A DNA stretch of 64,000 bases from Odontesthes bonariensis (lineage: Eukaryota; Chordata; Actinopteri; Atheriniformes; Atherinopsidae): NCBI RefSeq assembly GCF_027942865.1, contig NC_134510.1, positions 26,529,209 to 26,593,208 of the forward strand, in the 5' to 3' direction. Shown piece after piece: positions 12,289 through 32,556 of the stretch; position 1 is the stretch's first letter, and each line of letters begins with the position of its first letter. Below the pieces are notes generated by a model that worked only from the letters and a program-made list of their open reading frames with translations, searched no databases and was not told where the DNA came from. The position numbers were made by a program, and so were the translations under genes.

Positions 12289-15057
12289 AGCGTCAGAAAT
12301 TGTGACTGAAAATCAGCCCATTAACACAATGTGTTAGCTTTCGGTTGCTTAAAACATTTCCAAACTGTTCTAAAAATCAGGATTTTGTCACCGCTGCGTC
12401 ATCTCACAAAAATCACCATTCCAGTAACTTAAAGACGACATCTGTGCAGTGAAATTAGCCATACTTACATTTACGATGATCTTCCACAGAGAAACTTGGA
12501 AGCAGCAGAGTGTCTCGAGCGTTTTCTTACACTTTGGACAGTTACATTTTTAGGACATATTTTTGTCTTTAAATAGATTAACCACCCATGCATGTACAAT
12601 GCCAGCTGAACTCTGACTATCGCTCGACTCAACTCTTCATATGAGTGTGTGATCAGGCCTCAGTTTTAGAAGAGCAATGGACTAAACATGAAGGCAGTAA
12701 CATCTTTTTTTATCCCTTGATAGTAACAACTCCCTATGCAACTCTGCTGCTCACAGTTAGAGACCCTGACACCCAAAAGTGGCTGGTGGTATGCCACTTG
12801 CCTTGTTTCTGCTGTGGCCAGCTGCTGCACTTTATGGCATTTATTGGCATGCGGTTAGTGGCTGTCATAAGATGACTTACTGCTTGTATTTAAAATGTCA
12901 CAGACAACTTTCTAACGTCAGGAGCCACTTGATTGGTTGACTACCTGGTTTATCATATGGGTTATGGTCAAATTAGCACTGCTTAATGCCTAACGGCTAA
13001 TTTGACCAAACCAAAACTAACAATCGGATGCAATAAAAAAATGCATAAACTGAATTAATATTACACTAAACTTTGTGTTCCTAGGGAACATGATAGCGAA
13101 GCTCCATGTTTTTCTCTGTGCAATAGGTGCTAACAGTTAGCCTTGTCACGAGCCACCTAAACATACATCAGCCATTCCACATACATTTATATACTTAGAA
13201 GGACAAAGTACTGATGTTGTTTTAGTATTATGAGTAACCCTGTTACAGAATTCAACATAAAAAGTGCAAACAGGATGTGGCAGTCTGCATCAGTGCAGAG
13301 TGTAGTCAAATTTCTGGGAAGGTGCGTGTCGGCCTATCAGATCCAGAATTTAAGGGCTTTTGTGATTACTTGCTTCTATTCAACAAATCCACACAGATTT
13401 AAAATTCCAGAGCAGCTACAGACTCAGAGTCAAAGAGCAGGTGACCACTTGGTCCATCTCTCAACTCCCGATAAAATGTTAAAACATTACCTTCAAAATA
13501 TAATTTTTAATGAACTCCAAGAATCTAAACTTAGACTTTTGTTAAACTCCAGAAGTTTGCTTTGCGTGTTTTAGCTCATCGCTGCAGTACTTTTGTTTTA
13601 GGTATCAATATTAAACATACAATAGTTTGAATATTCATATGGTAACAACTATGTCTCACATAAAGATACGGTGGGGTAATGAAGTAGTGGAGTAAGAACT
13701 TACTTTCTCTCTGAAGCTTTTTCGCTCTATGATGGTCTGCCGGCTCCAATATGCACACGAGTACCTGAGTGGTATAACTTTCAGATTTTCCGACAACAAA
13801 TAAAAAACAAGCTCTGGTTTTACTTTATCAAGATAAGAGAACCGTGAGATGTGTGAAGGACATCAGGATAGACATCGGTTATGGTTCTGTGTACCTTCCT
13901 GAGGTTTGAGGCCCGACTCAAAACAAGCTGATGTTGCCCTGAAATGTCGCTTCTTTGTTCAAAAATGGTGGAGTGTGATGCAGCTGCTCATTATTGCTAT
14001 GAGACGTGCCAAACTTACCAATAGGTCGTGAGTATGCAAAATATGTTTGATGGTGGAGAGAATTTGGTCCTTTTCTGTGTCAACTCCACAAGTAAAACCG
14101 TTGCTAAGATACGACTCACTTTCATTTTCGGTAAAACATTTTTATTAAAAATATCCTGCGATTAAAAACACCCAGAAATTTACTAGAAAAAAAAAAAATA
14201 TCATCTCAATCTCCATCAAGATTAAGATTTATCAAAAATATCACAACTTAATTTGTCACTTTATCAATCAGTGTTGGTCATCTTTCAATTAAAGAATGAA
14301 GAATCTGGATGAAATTAAAATTCAAGTTTCAAAATAATAAAATTTAAAAAAAAGATCAAATTTCCCAAAACAGCATCACATTGTTCAAACAATACACATA
14401 AAAATAAAAAAAAATCATAATTCACCTGAAGAAGTGAAACTGGTGTTTATGCACTTGGCCTCGCAAACAGTCACCGGGAGTCGGAGGAAAGTAACCATGA
14501 CAGACCTCTTTATTTGTTTGGAGTGACAATAAATCTCTTGGGCTTTCGTCTTTTTCTTTCCGGGGGGGGGGGGGCAGAAAGAAGCAAATAGAGTTCCACT
14601 TAATATTTACTTGCTGGTTTAAGTGTACTACAGTTAAATGTCTCCCGGTCCGGTTTTAAAAACGAAGGATGAGGCAAAGATCACTTAATATATGAATATA
14701 TTCTTTTAAAAAAAATGGAGAGCAGAATAGTGACAGGCAGGGGGGGCCCGCCCCACCAGAATATCGATACAGAAAACACTCTAATTTCTAAAAGCTTTCA
14801 GAAATAGGAGGTATGTGGCACTTACTGCATGCTGGAAGTTTTTGCACCTTCGGCCTCTTTGAAATCTTTTTCAAAAAAGCCACAATCAATAGACACAGAC
14901 TAGATCTCAATGGCGTGAAGACACTTCCCGTCCCCCTTTGGTTTGTCCTTTTTGTTTTTTTGTTTTTTTTCTTTCTCTTCAAAATAGGTTTTGATCTTTT
15001 CAATAAACCATCCCTCCCATCTCCTACATCATCACGTCTCTCCCTGTTGACATTCAT
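12289..15057. other. wnt4b / cdc42-like convergent intergenic and 3' UTR DNA
   Basis: The genes point at each other. A tttatt at 14509-14514 (AATAAA on the minus strand) is a candidate end of the cdc42-like transcript, giving a 3' UTR of about 540 nt. The rest is A/T-rich, with A-runs near 14190 and 14410 and a G-run near 14563-14574. I see no coding exon. Confidence 0.4.
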
Positions 15058-17414
<2,357 letters not shown>

Positions 17415-19619
17415 CTATAAAGAAAAAACAGAAAATAGGAAAAGGTGAGAACCCAAACAATGCACAAGACAGACAGCCAGACACTGAGAGAGGAAGTGGC
17501 ACAGAAGCAATCTAAGGACAGCGTCTCTCTGAGCTTACGGGTGTCACGCATGGCTTCAGACACGGCCCATAAAACAAGCTGACAAATGGGCCCAAGTGAT
17601 GGAGAAATATGATAACGATCGTGTCCATTTCTAAATAATCTGCAGATTATTTTGGTGACTAATCGACTTTTTTTGTCGTTTGATATTGAATACGAAACCT
17701 TCTGGGTTTGTCTCTCCTTCAGTTATAAACTTCAAAAGTGTCACAGACAGTAAAGAAAAGCAGTCATTTTTCCCTTTTAAGAAGCTTAAAACCAGCTAAC
17801 GTTTGACATTTATTCTGTAAAAGTAACTAAAAACCATCCAAACATTGGAATAATTGTTCCTTTGATCGGCTTATAAATCAATACTAATCATTGCTCTAAT
17901 ATTATCGTTACAGGGTAACGTAGCAGAAAAATTCACTCAATCACTAACATTTTCTACCATTTTGTTCTGCATATGTCTGCTTTATCCAGAAGGGAAATGC
18001 TGTAGTTTTTAAACTACTTTATCAATTCACTACAAAGAGCTGAAACTCTATGTCGACCATACATGAAAATAGCATTTTGATTATGATAAATTAATGATAT
18101 AACCTATGGATTTAACCATAGCTCGATGCATCTGATAACAGTTTAAACAGCCACGCAGTACATAAGCAATTAAAATCTAAGTACAACTCACACTTATTAC
18201 ACATATATGCATATGTTTTAATATAGGAGGGCACGAGCTAATACCTCAAACATCAGGAAAGTTACGCTTACAGTTTATTTAACTTGGGAGTGCTTTTAGA
18301 GTGCAAAACAATAAATAAAATAATTTAAATCTGCATTGTTAAGACCTGTAACAACACTGAATGGCTCCCGTTAAGCTATTTTTGTTAAGATGAAAACAGC
18401 ACCAGGAACACCCACTTTAGGTCTTCGGGGGTGAATCCGAAAGTCTCAGCAAAGCAGAGGTATTTAAATCTATGTGTGTGACCCCACAACTTAAAGTTTG
18501 TCATAATGTAATCCTAAAGACAACCATTAACCGTTTATTAATTACTTTGTGGATTTATTAAAGAAAAATAATCAGATTCATGTGTAAGGAAAGTGAGTTA
18601 TAGTCGGTTTAAAATGAGCAGATCAGCTGCAAAGGTTAAAGTCTCCATTATATTAATGGTCAAATGATACTAATACTAATAATACTAATCTAATATTGAA
18701 CACTAACAGTCATAGCGGTCTTATGCCTGCATTGTGTAACTTTTAGTCTACCACTTCAACTACATGCTTTTAGATGATTTTTATATCTTTAAAACGGTTT
18801 CAGGATGAAAACCTCTCAAGAGAAAGATGTAAGAAAAAGAAAACTCCCATTGGTCTCTCTAGGCTTGTTATTACATGTGTGAACAAATTATTTCTAATGA
18901 CAGTTACTTCCGCATAAGTTACATACCAAAAGATCTTTCCTTTTTTTTCTTTAAAAAGACACAATGTCATTTTGAAGCGGATACTGTGCAGCACTTCCGC
19001 TAAACGAGCAGTTCTTCGGATAAACCGTGAACTAAAAGTTAAAGCTGCCGAAAGTTAAAGCCAAAAATAACTGAAATGTAAAAGTTATAAACAACACAAA
19101 ACAGAGAGTTACGACTGGGGGTGAGTCCAGCTTTGCGGAGACTTCACTTAATGATGGAGAGGGGAGACTTTAGCAGTTTTTCTCAAACACTAAATAAACG
19201 CTTTGGTTAACTTTTAAACTAATCTGAAGCTCAGATCACAGCGACTAACAGGAAAATGTGAGCACTTCCAACGATGATAACTGTCAATCATGAAGACTAC
19301 ATGTGAACCAACACTAAATTAAGCCTAATCGATTGAAAACTTGTGGATTATTAAACCAACAAACAAGCCAACATCTCTGTAAACACCTGATATTGTTAGT
19401 AGACTTTAATACATACGTCCCATTGAGTAATTCATTACAAATAGTTTGAAAAAGGATTTTTTTTTTTTTTTTCAAGCTCTACTTACCGTTTTTCTTCCGA
19501 CAGGTTAGGCGTTGGTTACATCCGGGTTTAAGAATCGGATTACTTTGTGCGCAGCCGCACATCCATCCAGCCTCGGAACGAGAAGATCAGAAACACTGCT
19601 CCCTGCTGGACAGAAGATG

Positions 19620-19620
<1 letters not shown>

Positions 19621-19703
<83 letters not shown>
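19621..19703. repeat. (CTAT)n microsatellite
   Basis: About 20 uninterrupted tetranucleotide units just upstream of the cdc42-like first exon, in the divergent interval shared with mlf2. A short (AAT)n run follows at 19804-19825. Confidence 0.95.
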
Positions 19704-20305
19704 CTTTCATACTTTCATATATACTTTCATTATACTTTCATACTCTTCTCTTAGAATGGTTGAAATTTATGTTCCTGTATGACAGACGAGAACTGACAAG
19801 CTATAATAATAATAATAATAATAATGATGATTTAGGTCATATATTCACATTTAATTCGGATTTGGGTGAGTTAAAGAATGTTTCTGTTCTCTTTAAATGT
19901 TCAATAACAGTGTAACAGTGTGAGCCAGCATGTATGGCCATGACACTGAAGCAGAGAAATTTAAATAATTCATTATCAATTTCAGTATTTACAACAATGA
20001 CTGACAAACAGAGCACCTTCTTTAATAGACTGTCAGATTTTTTTAATCAAAAAAGTAGTACTACATTCATCAGATGCAGCTGTACTGAAAACCACAGGGT
20101 TTTACATGCAATAATGTCAAATGTAAAAATACGAATGTCTAGCAAAAGGTCCAAAGCTTTATTAAAGATCATGTATCAGAGAAATGTGCAGAAGGTTTAT
20201 GAGTATGTTATACTGTCATATGGAAATGAATGCAAACCTTGAAATTACTCTTTCAAGAGCAGATGACATCTATCCATTCAAAACGGAAAGCTTTGTTTTC
20301 CAGTT

Positions 20306-20361
20306 AACTAGGTTTGTTTACATATATATCTATATAGATATGTATGGAAACAAACCTAGTT
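20306..20361. repeat. 56-bp near-perfect palindrome
   Basis: The two 28-nt arms (20306-20333 and 20334-20361) are reverse complements with two mismatched pairs and no loop. The outer arm reads AACTAGGTTTGTTT, the centre CTATATAG. It lies in the interval between the divergent cdc42-like and mlf2 genes. It could be the remains of a tiny MITE or a chance AT-rich cruciform; no flanking duplication is clear. Confidence 0.85.
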
Positions 20362-20891
20362 ATATGCAAAATTGCCTTTGGGGAACAATGCGAGCAGAAT
20401 AGCATCAATGAGTGTTAAACAGATAATATTATAGTTCATCATGTATGTGTAATGTCTTTAGTGACACCTGTGACGAATCACTGTGAGATGACATATCAAA
20501 CATTATTTATGTTGTGTTAGGAGGCAAATGGAATTGTTTATAGATTAGTATTTTATGATTAATGTGAAGGCCTCTCGGGAAATACTATTATTTTGACGAA
20601 TTAAACGGAAGTAGCAGCTGTTAGCTTTGATGCTAGCTCGATAGCGATGTTGCTTCCCTTTGTCAGTGGATTGACTTCCGTTTTTATGTTAGGTCCAGAG
20701 GTTTCTGGAATTTACTGACAGTTCATATTCGTCCCTATAATTAGCACTGATAAACAATAGAAGTAGAGTCGTGTTTTCCGCGAAAGATCCTGCGTTTCAG
20801 CCTGAACTGAGTGTGGGTCCGTTACTTTGTCTCATCGACTGTTTACCTTGTTAGCTGGCTAGCATCAGCCAGCTGAGTTAAATCTCCCAGC

Positions 20892-23800
20892 ATGTTTCGC
20901 TACTTGAATGACGGCGATGACGACCCCTACATGATGTGAGTACTGGCATTTAGCACGCTTTGTCTCACTCTCTTATCCCTTTGCCTTGTGAGGGGTTGAA
21001 AACTGCATTTTAGCGTACGCAATTTAGATATATTCTGTGTGCCTTGAAGCAAGTACCTTTCGTTATTCTAGCCAGCTGTGGTGGGGGCCTTCAGAGGTCC
21101 ACCATATTGGATAGACACAAAAAGCTTAGTGTCCAACAAGATTAGATTAATGCACCTGTAGCAGCAGTAGCCGGGCACCGTTACTCGTATAACTTACTGT
21201 TGTTTCGTAAATAATTACCAAAGCTATGCGAGATTTGAATGTTTGCACATTTTTAGCCTTTCCTTGTTCAGCCTGTTCACATGATCGCATGTTTGAAGAT
21301 AGAAACTGCTCTACGTCCTCCTTACATGTGCTAAATATCTGAGAGACTGAATTACAAGCCAGAAGTAGATCTGCTTTATGAGGTCTCGTCCATTTCTTAA
21401 ACAGAAATTAATTGTTATCAATAATATTTCGAGTCTTTTCTGGGACCGGGTACTGGGTTTACAATGGAACATGATTTGGGGTATTTATTTAATCATTTGT
21501 TTTCCTGTACATAATTTGATTTGTGTGTACTGAAGAGGTGATGGAAGTTTTAAAACTTTTAATGTATGTGTGCATTCTTTTGAAATAGTTATTTTTTTTA
21601 CTCCTGATAATCTCAAAACGAGCTAAGTAGGAGATGATTAGGAAAATAAGTCAATAATTGCAGCAGATTGACGTATTTTAGCAGCCTTAAACCTGAGGAT
21701 GTTTTACATTAACAAGTAATATGAATAAACATTGAGTTCACATTTGACTCATTGACTAACTAGCACCAAACGAGCAAGTATAAAGAAAATGTTTTGGTGA
21801 AGAAGTTGATCAGAGAAGAGTTTCTTGGTGCAGTGTAGCCCCCCCACACACTCCTCTCCTGCGAGTGCCTTCTCAGTTAGAAATTTTAGCATTGTTGTCA
21901 AATAATTTTAAAAGGCTTGTGATGTCATTTTGATTATTGTATAATAGAGTTAGACAAAGTGCTTCTGTCACCTGTCAGTGTTGAATAACCAGGCTGTCGA
22001 GACCTCGAGGCTCTGAAACTGGGTTTGTAGTGTCAAGTTCAGCTTCAGAAATGAATCCTCTACTCACATCCTCTACTTGATGAATATGATAAGGTTTCTT
22101 CTCTTTGTTACTTTCAGCTTACCTTCACCTATGTGAGTATACTTTGCACAGCAGCACTCGGCACGTTCATGTGAGGGGAGAGATGAGCAAAGAAATCACA
22201 CCATGTTTCTGGTTCCTTTCAGGGACCCATTTGCAGCTCACAGGCAACAGATGAGGAGTATGTTTGGACCATTCGGCATGGATCCGTTTTCTCTCGCGCC
22301 CCAGATTCAGCAACACCATACACCACGCAGACAGGTAACATGCTACTGAATTGATGGTTTATAGGTTTGATGTCCACGTTAGTTTATTTATGATATCGTT
22401 TTGTTTCTCTCTGAATTCACGGTGTTCGTGTTTTGTCCCCTAGGCTGGCGCACTCGCTCCTTTTGGCATGATGGGAATGGTGAGTTGTGTATCCTGTTAC
22501 GTCTTTCATTAACTGCCCAAAAAGAATTGGTGTCTAAAAGTTTATCAGTTTAATATATTGCCAGCTAATAGATTACGGAGTGTCAGATTGCTAACTGTGT
22601 TATATGTAAAGAATTCTACAGGTGTTCTGTTTGATTATTTGATGTACCACAATTATTATAATCAGACTCCATTCTCATTATTTTGGTTGGGACTGCCTGA
22701 GTTCATATGTATGTAGACAGTAGAGCAGATGAGTTCATAGTGGACACTTGATTTATTAGAGGAATAACCATCAGCCTCTGTGGGCTAATCAACAACAGTT
22801 GTTTCCATATAAATACATGCTTTTATATTATTTACACGATTTACCTTTAAAAGTGTGTCTTTTATGAATCTTTTAGCCCTGGAAAACTGTTGAATTTATA
22901 AGCTTTAACCATGATTATGTTAGAAGTAATGAAATGTCCTAATTATTCTCTTTCTTCATTATCTCTGTCACTTATTGATCATGCTGCAGTCAAGTCAGTG
23001 GCCACACACTAGAATTGAATCAAATTAGCCGGCCCTAAATTTGGTGGAGCCGGTTAAATATTGGTTTAAAGGGCCTTATTCTGTGCCTGTAGTATCGACC
23101 ATAGAACATAGCTAAGGTATGTTCAAAAAGGACTACATCGAGCAACAAAAGTTTGAAGTTTCCATCGGGGAGTCCGTGTGCACGCACAGTTAATGAGCCT
23201 ATGTTTAAATGCAGTTACAGCTGGACTTGACCAGTTAATTGGACCACTCTCCTTCGTCCCAGTACACATTGACAGGAGGGAAATCAATTTCTGAAGTCTG
23301 TGCGATGCCGTTACACTAAGGACTGTGTAAGAAAATATACACGACATTCTGCAGTTTCTAACTTTCTCCGTGGGAGATCATCACGCATGTAAACACAGTT
23401 ACTGAAATGGCGATGTTTGTAGAAGACGCTGCGGCTCTAAAATGGATTTTATTAGAGCAGAGCAACAGTCTGGAAATGCTTTAAGCTAGTTGACACTGAG
23501 TCTTAATGGGCTGGTTTTCAGGCACAATTTCTGACACATTTAGCTGCGGGCAAACACAGGATATATATCTCTGTTTTCATGCAATGTTTCAGCGAATGTG
23601 AATTTCAAAGATCTTCTTAATGTTAACAGGGTGGAGGGTTCATGGATATGTTTGGCATGATGGGAGAAATGATGGAAAACATGGTGAGCTGTTCTGTCAA
23701 CCATTTACAAAACATACAGAAAGTACTTACCACCGTGAATGAAAAGCTTTGCATCGGAAGAACTCCATCACACCGTCTATTTACTTTCATTTATTTTGTA

Positions 23801-24743
23801 TTATTTTGGTTTTCCCTCTTGTAGGAAAGAATGTCCGGCTCGCCAAACTGTCAGACATTTTCCTCCTCAACGGTGATCTCTTATTCTTCTTCAGACGTTG
23901 GGGTTCCAAAGGTTTACCAGCAAACCAGTGCAACAAGACATGGCCCCGGAGGGGTAGGAATAAATTAAAGTTGTTAAAAAGTTAAGAGTGCAGATAGTGC
24001 AATATAAGGGGGCCTGACTGAACACTGGGCATTAATGGTTTGTTAATCTTGGCATGACCGTGACCTTCTGGCCCCATTAACACATGAAATCACCAGTACC
24101 TATAACAACCAAATTGAAAGCATGTACAGTATAAATGTCTTAGTTGTCTACATACAAACATTTTAGTCTGAGTGCAGAGCATCCTGCTTCGTTAGTAAAC
24201 TGCGTTGCCGGTCACTTTTCTCTCCAGATCCGTGAAACCCGGCAGTCGCTGAGAGACAGTGAGAGCGGCTTAGAGCGTCTTGCCATTGGCCATCACATTG
24301 GGGATCGTGCACACATATTTGAGCGTTCACGAAACCGCCGCACCGGAGACCGCGAGGATCGGCAAGACTACATTAACCTTGAGGAGAGTGAGTCGTGCCG
24401 ATAGTTTCATGACGTTAGCTGATCTTTGGATGTTAAAGAAAATATCTTCGAAGACCAACTTTTAAAGGAAAAGGAGAAAAACTGTTTTAATCGAACTTAT
24501 TGTTATCTAAGCACCTGACCTTTGTGTCTGCTAGGTGAAGGTCCAGCGTTTGATGAGGAGTGGAGGAGGGAGGCTGTAAGATATGTTCCCCCAAATGCCC
24601 GTGCGATTGACTATGGCCAAGATCGACGCGCAGGAGCTCAGCAGCTGGCTCTCACTGCTCCTCCCAGCTCAACACCCCCACCTCATCGACACGAGTCGCC
24701 CAGACACCGTCAGCCCCACACTCGTCCACGTTATGACTGGTGA
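20892..24743 (+). CDS. mlf2: mlf2, myeloid leukemia factor 2
   Basis: Mlf family protein of 252 aa (human MLF2 is 248). The family is found in nucleus and cytoplasm, with chaperone- and adaptor-linked roles that remain loosely defined. Eight coding exons: 20892-20935, 22118-22132, 22223-22334, 22444-22479, 23630-23683, 23825-23953, 24228-24387, 24535-24743. All are GT-AG and sum to 253 codons. Recognisable blocks: [119 protein letters not shown] and C-terminal RPRYDW, each with a clear match in MLF2. The second exon is only 15 nt and can be skipped without changing frame (residues ILPSP). A stop-proximal donor at 24750 (GTAAGG) and acceptors at 24845 and 25390 suggest 3' UTR introns with two poly(A) sites. 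Confidence 0.93.
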
Positions 24744-24888
24744 GAAGGTAAGGCAAGCTTATTACACTTCTTATTTATATTAAGTTGTTTTTTAACTCCA
24801 TTCAAGAACACCAGCTGGGTTTTTTTTTGTTTGTTTTTTTTTGCAGTACGCCTAAAATGAAGGTTTGCTTCCTGTCTATGAATATCAA

Positions 24889-24894
24889 AATAAA
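24889..24894 (+). promoter_or_regulatory. mlf2 proximal poly(A) signal
   Basis: AATAAA about 150 nt after the mlf2 stop, downstream of a strong acceptor (T-run and cag at 24843-24845). Confidence 0.5.
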
Positions 24895-25390
24895 AGTGTT
24901 GCCGAAACAGTGTTTGATTTTTAGGTTTTAATGTGAAAAAGACTTGAGAGTTAATTCTGGATGGTTGGTGTTTTATTTGCTTCTTCTTTTTTTTTTTTTC
25001 CTTACTTGTGAGTCAGCGCTTCGAAACATAACCGCATCAGGAGAGACATGATGAGTTATCCTGACTGTATGATGAGGAACAATCTTTGCATATTATAAAG
25101 TGTAAGATGGGGTTTCCTGAACAGTATATATTTTGAGGCATGTCAGGTTAGATTGTGTGAAAAAAGATTGAATGGTACTACTATCATAGAAACACTATCA
25201 GCGGTTGTTGTTGGAGCTGTTGGTGTGATCTAAGGCCACCATTTTAAATTGACTCCCATGACTGATGTTGGGTTAAACGGACTCCGGACTTGTTCAATAA
25301 AATCTCCTCTGAACCCATCATCGGTATAAACGGTATCTCTGTCTTTTGTAATTTGATGTAATGAACCTCCTTGACTCTTGGGTCCTCCAG

Positions 25391-25870
25391 GTGTCTGTCC
25401 TACCTGGCGAGCAGATGGAAGGAGTTGAAGGAGCACCTCCCCGATGCTGTGAAACACGCTGAAGACGGAATGTTGATGATTGCCACAGCTGCCCGTCATT
25501 AATGTTTGATATGACTGGACTGTCTAAAGCATAAGCAACATACTACACACACACACACATACACATGCACAACAAAACATCACACACTTGATAGTTGCAT
25601 CTACAGTTCAACCTCTTTACTGTTACACAGAGATATACAGACACCCTTGTGTAAACACGGGTGTAACTACACTCACTTTATATATATATATATGTATACT
25701 CATTCTTAAAACTTGACATGTGTTTTTGCCCGCTGCACTTAAGTGCTGCAGTATACAGTACTTCTACTGTACAGTCCATTTTATGTTTGTGAGGACACTA
25801 GTGTGTCGGTGAATTGAATTGTATACTGTTAACTAATTAATCTAACTGAATAAAAGTTCATTAAACATTG
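25391..25870 (+). other. candidate alternative 3' terminal exon after mlf2
   Basis: A tcctccag acceptor at 25383-25390 is followed by an open stretch in one frame reading LSYLASRWKELKEHLP, then DAVKHAEDGMLMIATAARH and a stop at about 25501. AATAAA lies at 25849-25854. The stretch needs a phase-2 upstream exon, and the nearby late mlf2 exons do not supply one. It is therefore either 3' UTR of a longer mlf2 transcript or the tail of an unrecognised transcript. I do not recognise the peptide. Confidence 0.25.
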
Positions 25871-27512
25871 TTAGATAATTGAAAATGTGTCTGTGGTGTT
25901 TGAATGCATGTCTTGAATTATGATATGGTGCTTGGTTTGAATTGCAAATGGCGTCATTGTGGAGGTTCATGAATATTTCCACCTATATATGGATTTTCTT
26001 TTTAAATAAATCAATTGTATTGACAGTTGTTTGCAAGTTGATGGTGTATAAATCTGCTTCTGAGTTAGTGTTGTTGAACAGATGTCATACATTATTCCTA
26101 CTTTATTCTCACGTACTGATGCTGCTCCCTGCCTGGCTGCCTTGTCTGCAGGTCATGTGATGTGCAAGTGCAGCAGCCAATGAAAATCTTGCTCTTTTCT
26201 GACAAATCACTACCATAATGGGGTCTCAAGCTGCCTCTGGCTGTGTGCTCTGTATCTTTAATTAACATCCATGACTATTTTTAAATGCCCCCCCCCCACC
26301 CCCGGCAGCCGATGCTCCTGGCACCTGTCTTCATGTCTTCATGTCTTCTTTCATCCCCATCATTTCATCTCCAACGTTTGCTGAGAAGGCGACTCATTTT
26401 GTGTTGTCTTTGCAGTGATCTATCCTCCAGTGGTTTCTTTATGGTGTTTTGCTGTCATCTACATCCTAAAGTATAGAGATATCTGTTTCCTTTTTTTAAC
26501 CAAAAGAGCAACATGGAAAACAGAACTGTCTGGACTAGACAGCAATCCCAAAATACCTTTTTATGTGAGCATTTTGCGAGGATAGTATTTTCACATGTCA
26601 CTGGGCTACGGTTGTGAGTTGGATCAATAACAGAATGAAGAAGATGATGGTAACTTACAGGGCAGTTCAGAATAGGTTATTTTCCTGCATCCTCACTGAT
26701 GCAAAAATCCACACAGCTCCAGCTACTCCATCCCATCCTTCTTTTCTCTCCCTGTTTCGTTCCCTCCCCTGCTCCCTCCATCTTCCAATGACTCACATGC
26801 TCCCCCTCCCCCCTCGTGTCATACGTTTTCATCACTTCTCCCACCTCCTCTTCCCCTCTATCTCTCCCTCTTATTCGCCCACATACACTCACTCTCTCCA
26901 CCAGGCTTCAGACACGGCAGGTAATGTTAAAAAAGATGGATCTACTCTTCATTCCCTCCATCCCTCTAAGCCTCCTCCTCCTCACCCTTCTCATCATCTC
27001 ACTGTCTTCTGTCTCATCTCTTCATTGCTCCACATTCTCAGTCACTGACTGAGACAGCACAGAAATTGAACTGGCTTGTGGTCTGGAACAGGTTGACAGT
27101 AGATTTTTAAGTAGGTATGCAATGTCAGCTTTTGATTAATGCTTCCATCTTTTACTCTGTGTGTGTGTGTGTGTTAGAGAGCCTCTTTTCCACAGCTTTC
27201 CATCCATAAGGCTGCGTCACTACAATCACAGCGTGTGTTTAAGCGAGGAAGAGAGTGCGAAGTGATTAAAGCGAATTTGACTATATGACTGTCAACTGCA
27301 GCAAAACCCATTTTGATTACTGCTTTTAGTAGTTTTTTAGGGATCGTTTTCACATGCAGCTGCATCTTTCTGCACCACCTCTTCATTCACATCCTTCTGT
27401 AATCAGATTTGAATAAGTGCCAGAATTTATGTATGAGCCCTGAGCCACAATCTGCAGTGAAAATTGTGAAATGAGGCTAATGTTCCCTTGTTTTTTTTGT
27501 TTTTTTTAACAG
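25871..27512. other. mlf2-eno2 intergenic region with eno2 5' flank
   Basis: Contains a pyrimidine-rich tract at about 26700-27030 and a (GT)n run at about 27159-27173. A plausible donor follows GACACGGCAG at 26920 (gtaatg); it could end a noncoding first exon of eno2, by position only. I see no coding exon. Confidence 0.35.
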
Positions 27513-27513
27513 G

Positions 27514-32060
<4,547 letters not shown>

Positions 32061-32419
32061 GTGCCCACACCATTGGCAGTGGTGCACAAGAAAGCACCCA
32101 TAAATATGATGTATAAGATTTCCCTGAACAGATAGATGGTTTTATTGTTCATACCTTTCCCGGTGAAGCTCAAAACACACAGATATACACTTAGATAAGT
32201 CTGAAAATAAATAATACGCACAAAGTATTCATTGTAGCTGTAATCAGTCTAACACTTCAGCAAGCGAAGGCATGCATCTCCTGATTGGTTTGTATGACTC
32301 TCACTTTCCTGTCTCCTATTCACTTAGTGTGAAAAAGCTTTTATCTTTTGTGCCCTGTCGTTTTGTCTCCCTCGTGTTGCTACAAAAGTGTGTCTGTTAT
32401 TTTGTTGAAGGTTAAGCTA

Positions 32420-32425
32420 AATAAA
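32420..32425 (+). promoter_or_regulatory. eno2 poly(A) signal
   Basis: AATAAA 360 nt after the eno2 stop, the first good match on this strand. Confidence 0.6.
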
Positions 32426-32556
32426 GAGATGAATACATGTTAACTCTCTGTTCTCGTTGTACTTTTTAAAAGAAGTATAGGGCACTGCAGGTATGAAACA
32501 TTTAGGAATTCAGGAATTATTCTAATTCTATTCTATTCATTCTAAACTGCTGGAGC

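Noticed and set aside
13230-13574. 114-codon forward frame between wnt4b and the cdc42-like gene
   Set aside because: A/T-rich, no splice context, no recognisable motif; probably chance.
19512-19915. Forward frames over the (CTAT)n repeat
   Set aside because: The YLSI repeat peptide is just the microsatellite translated.
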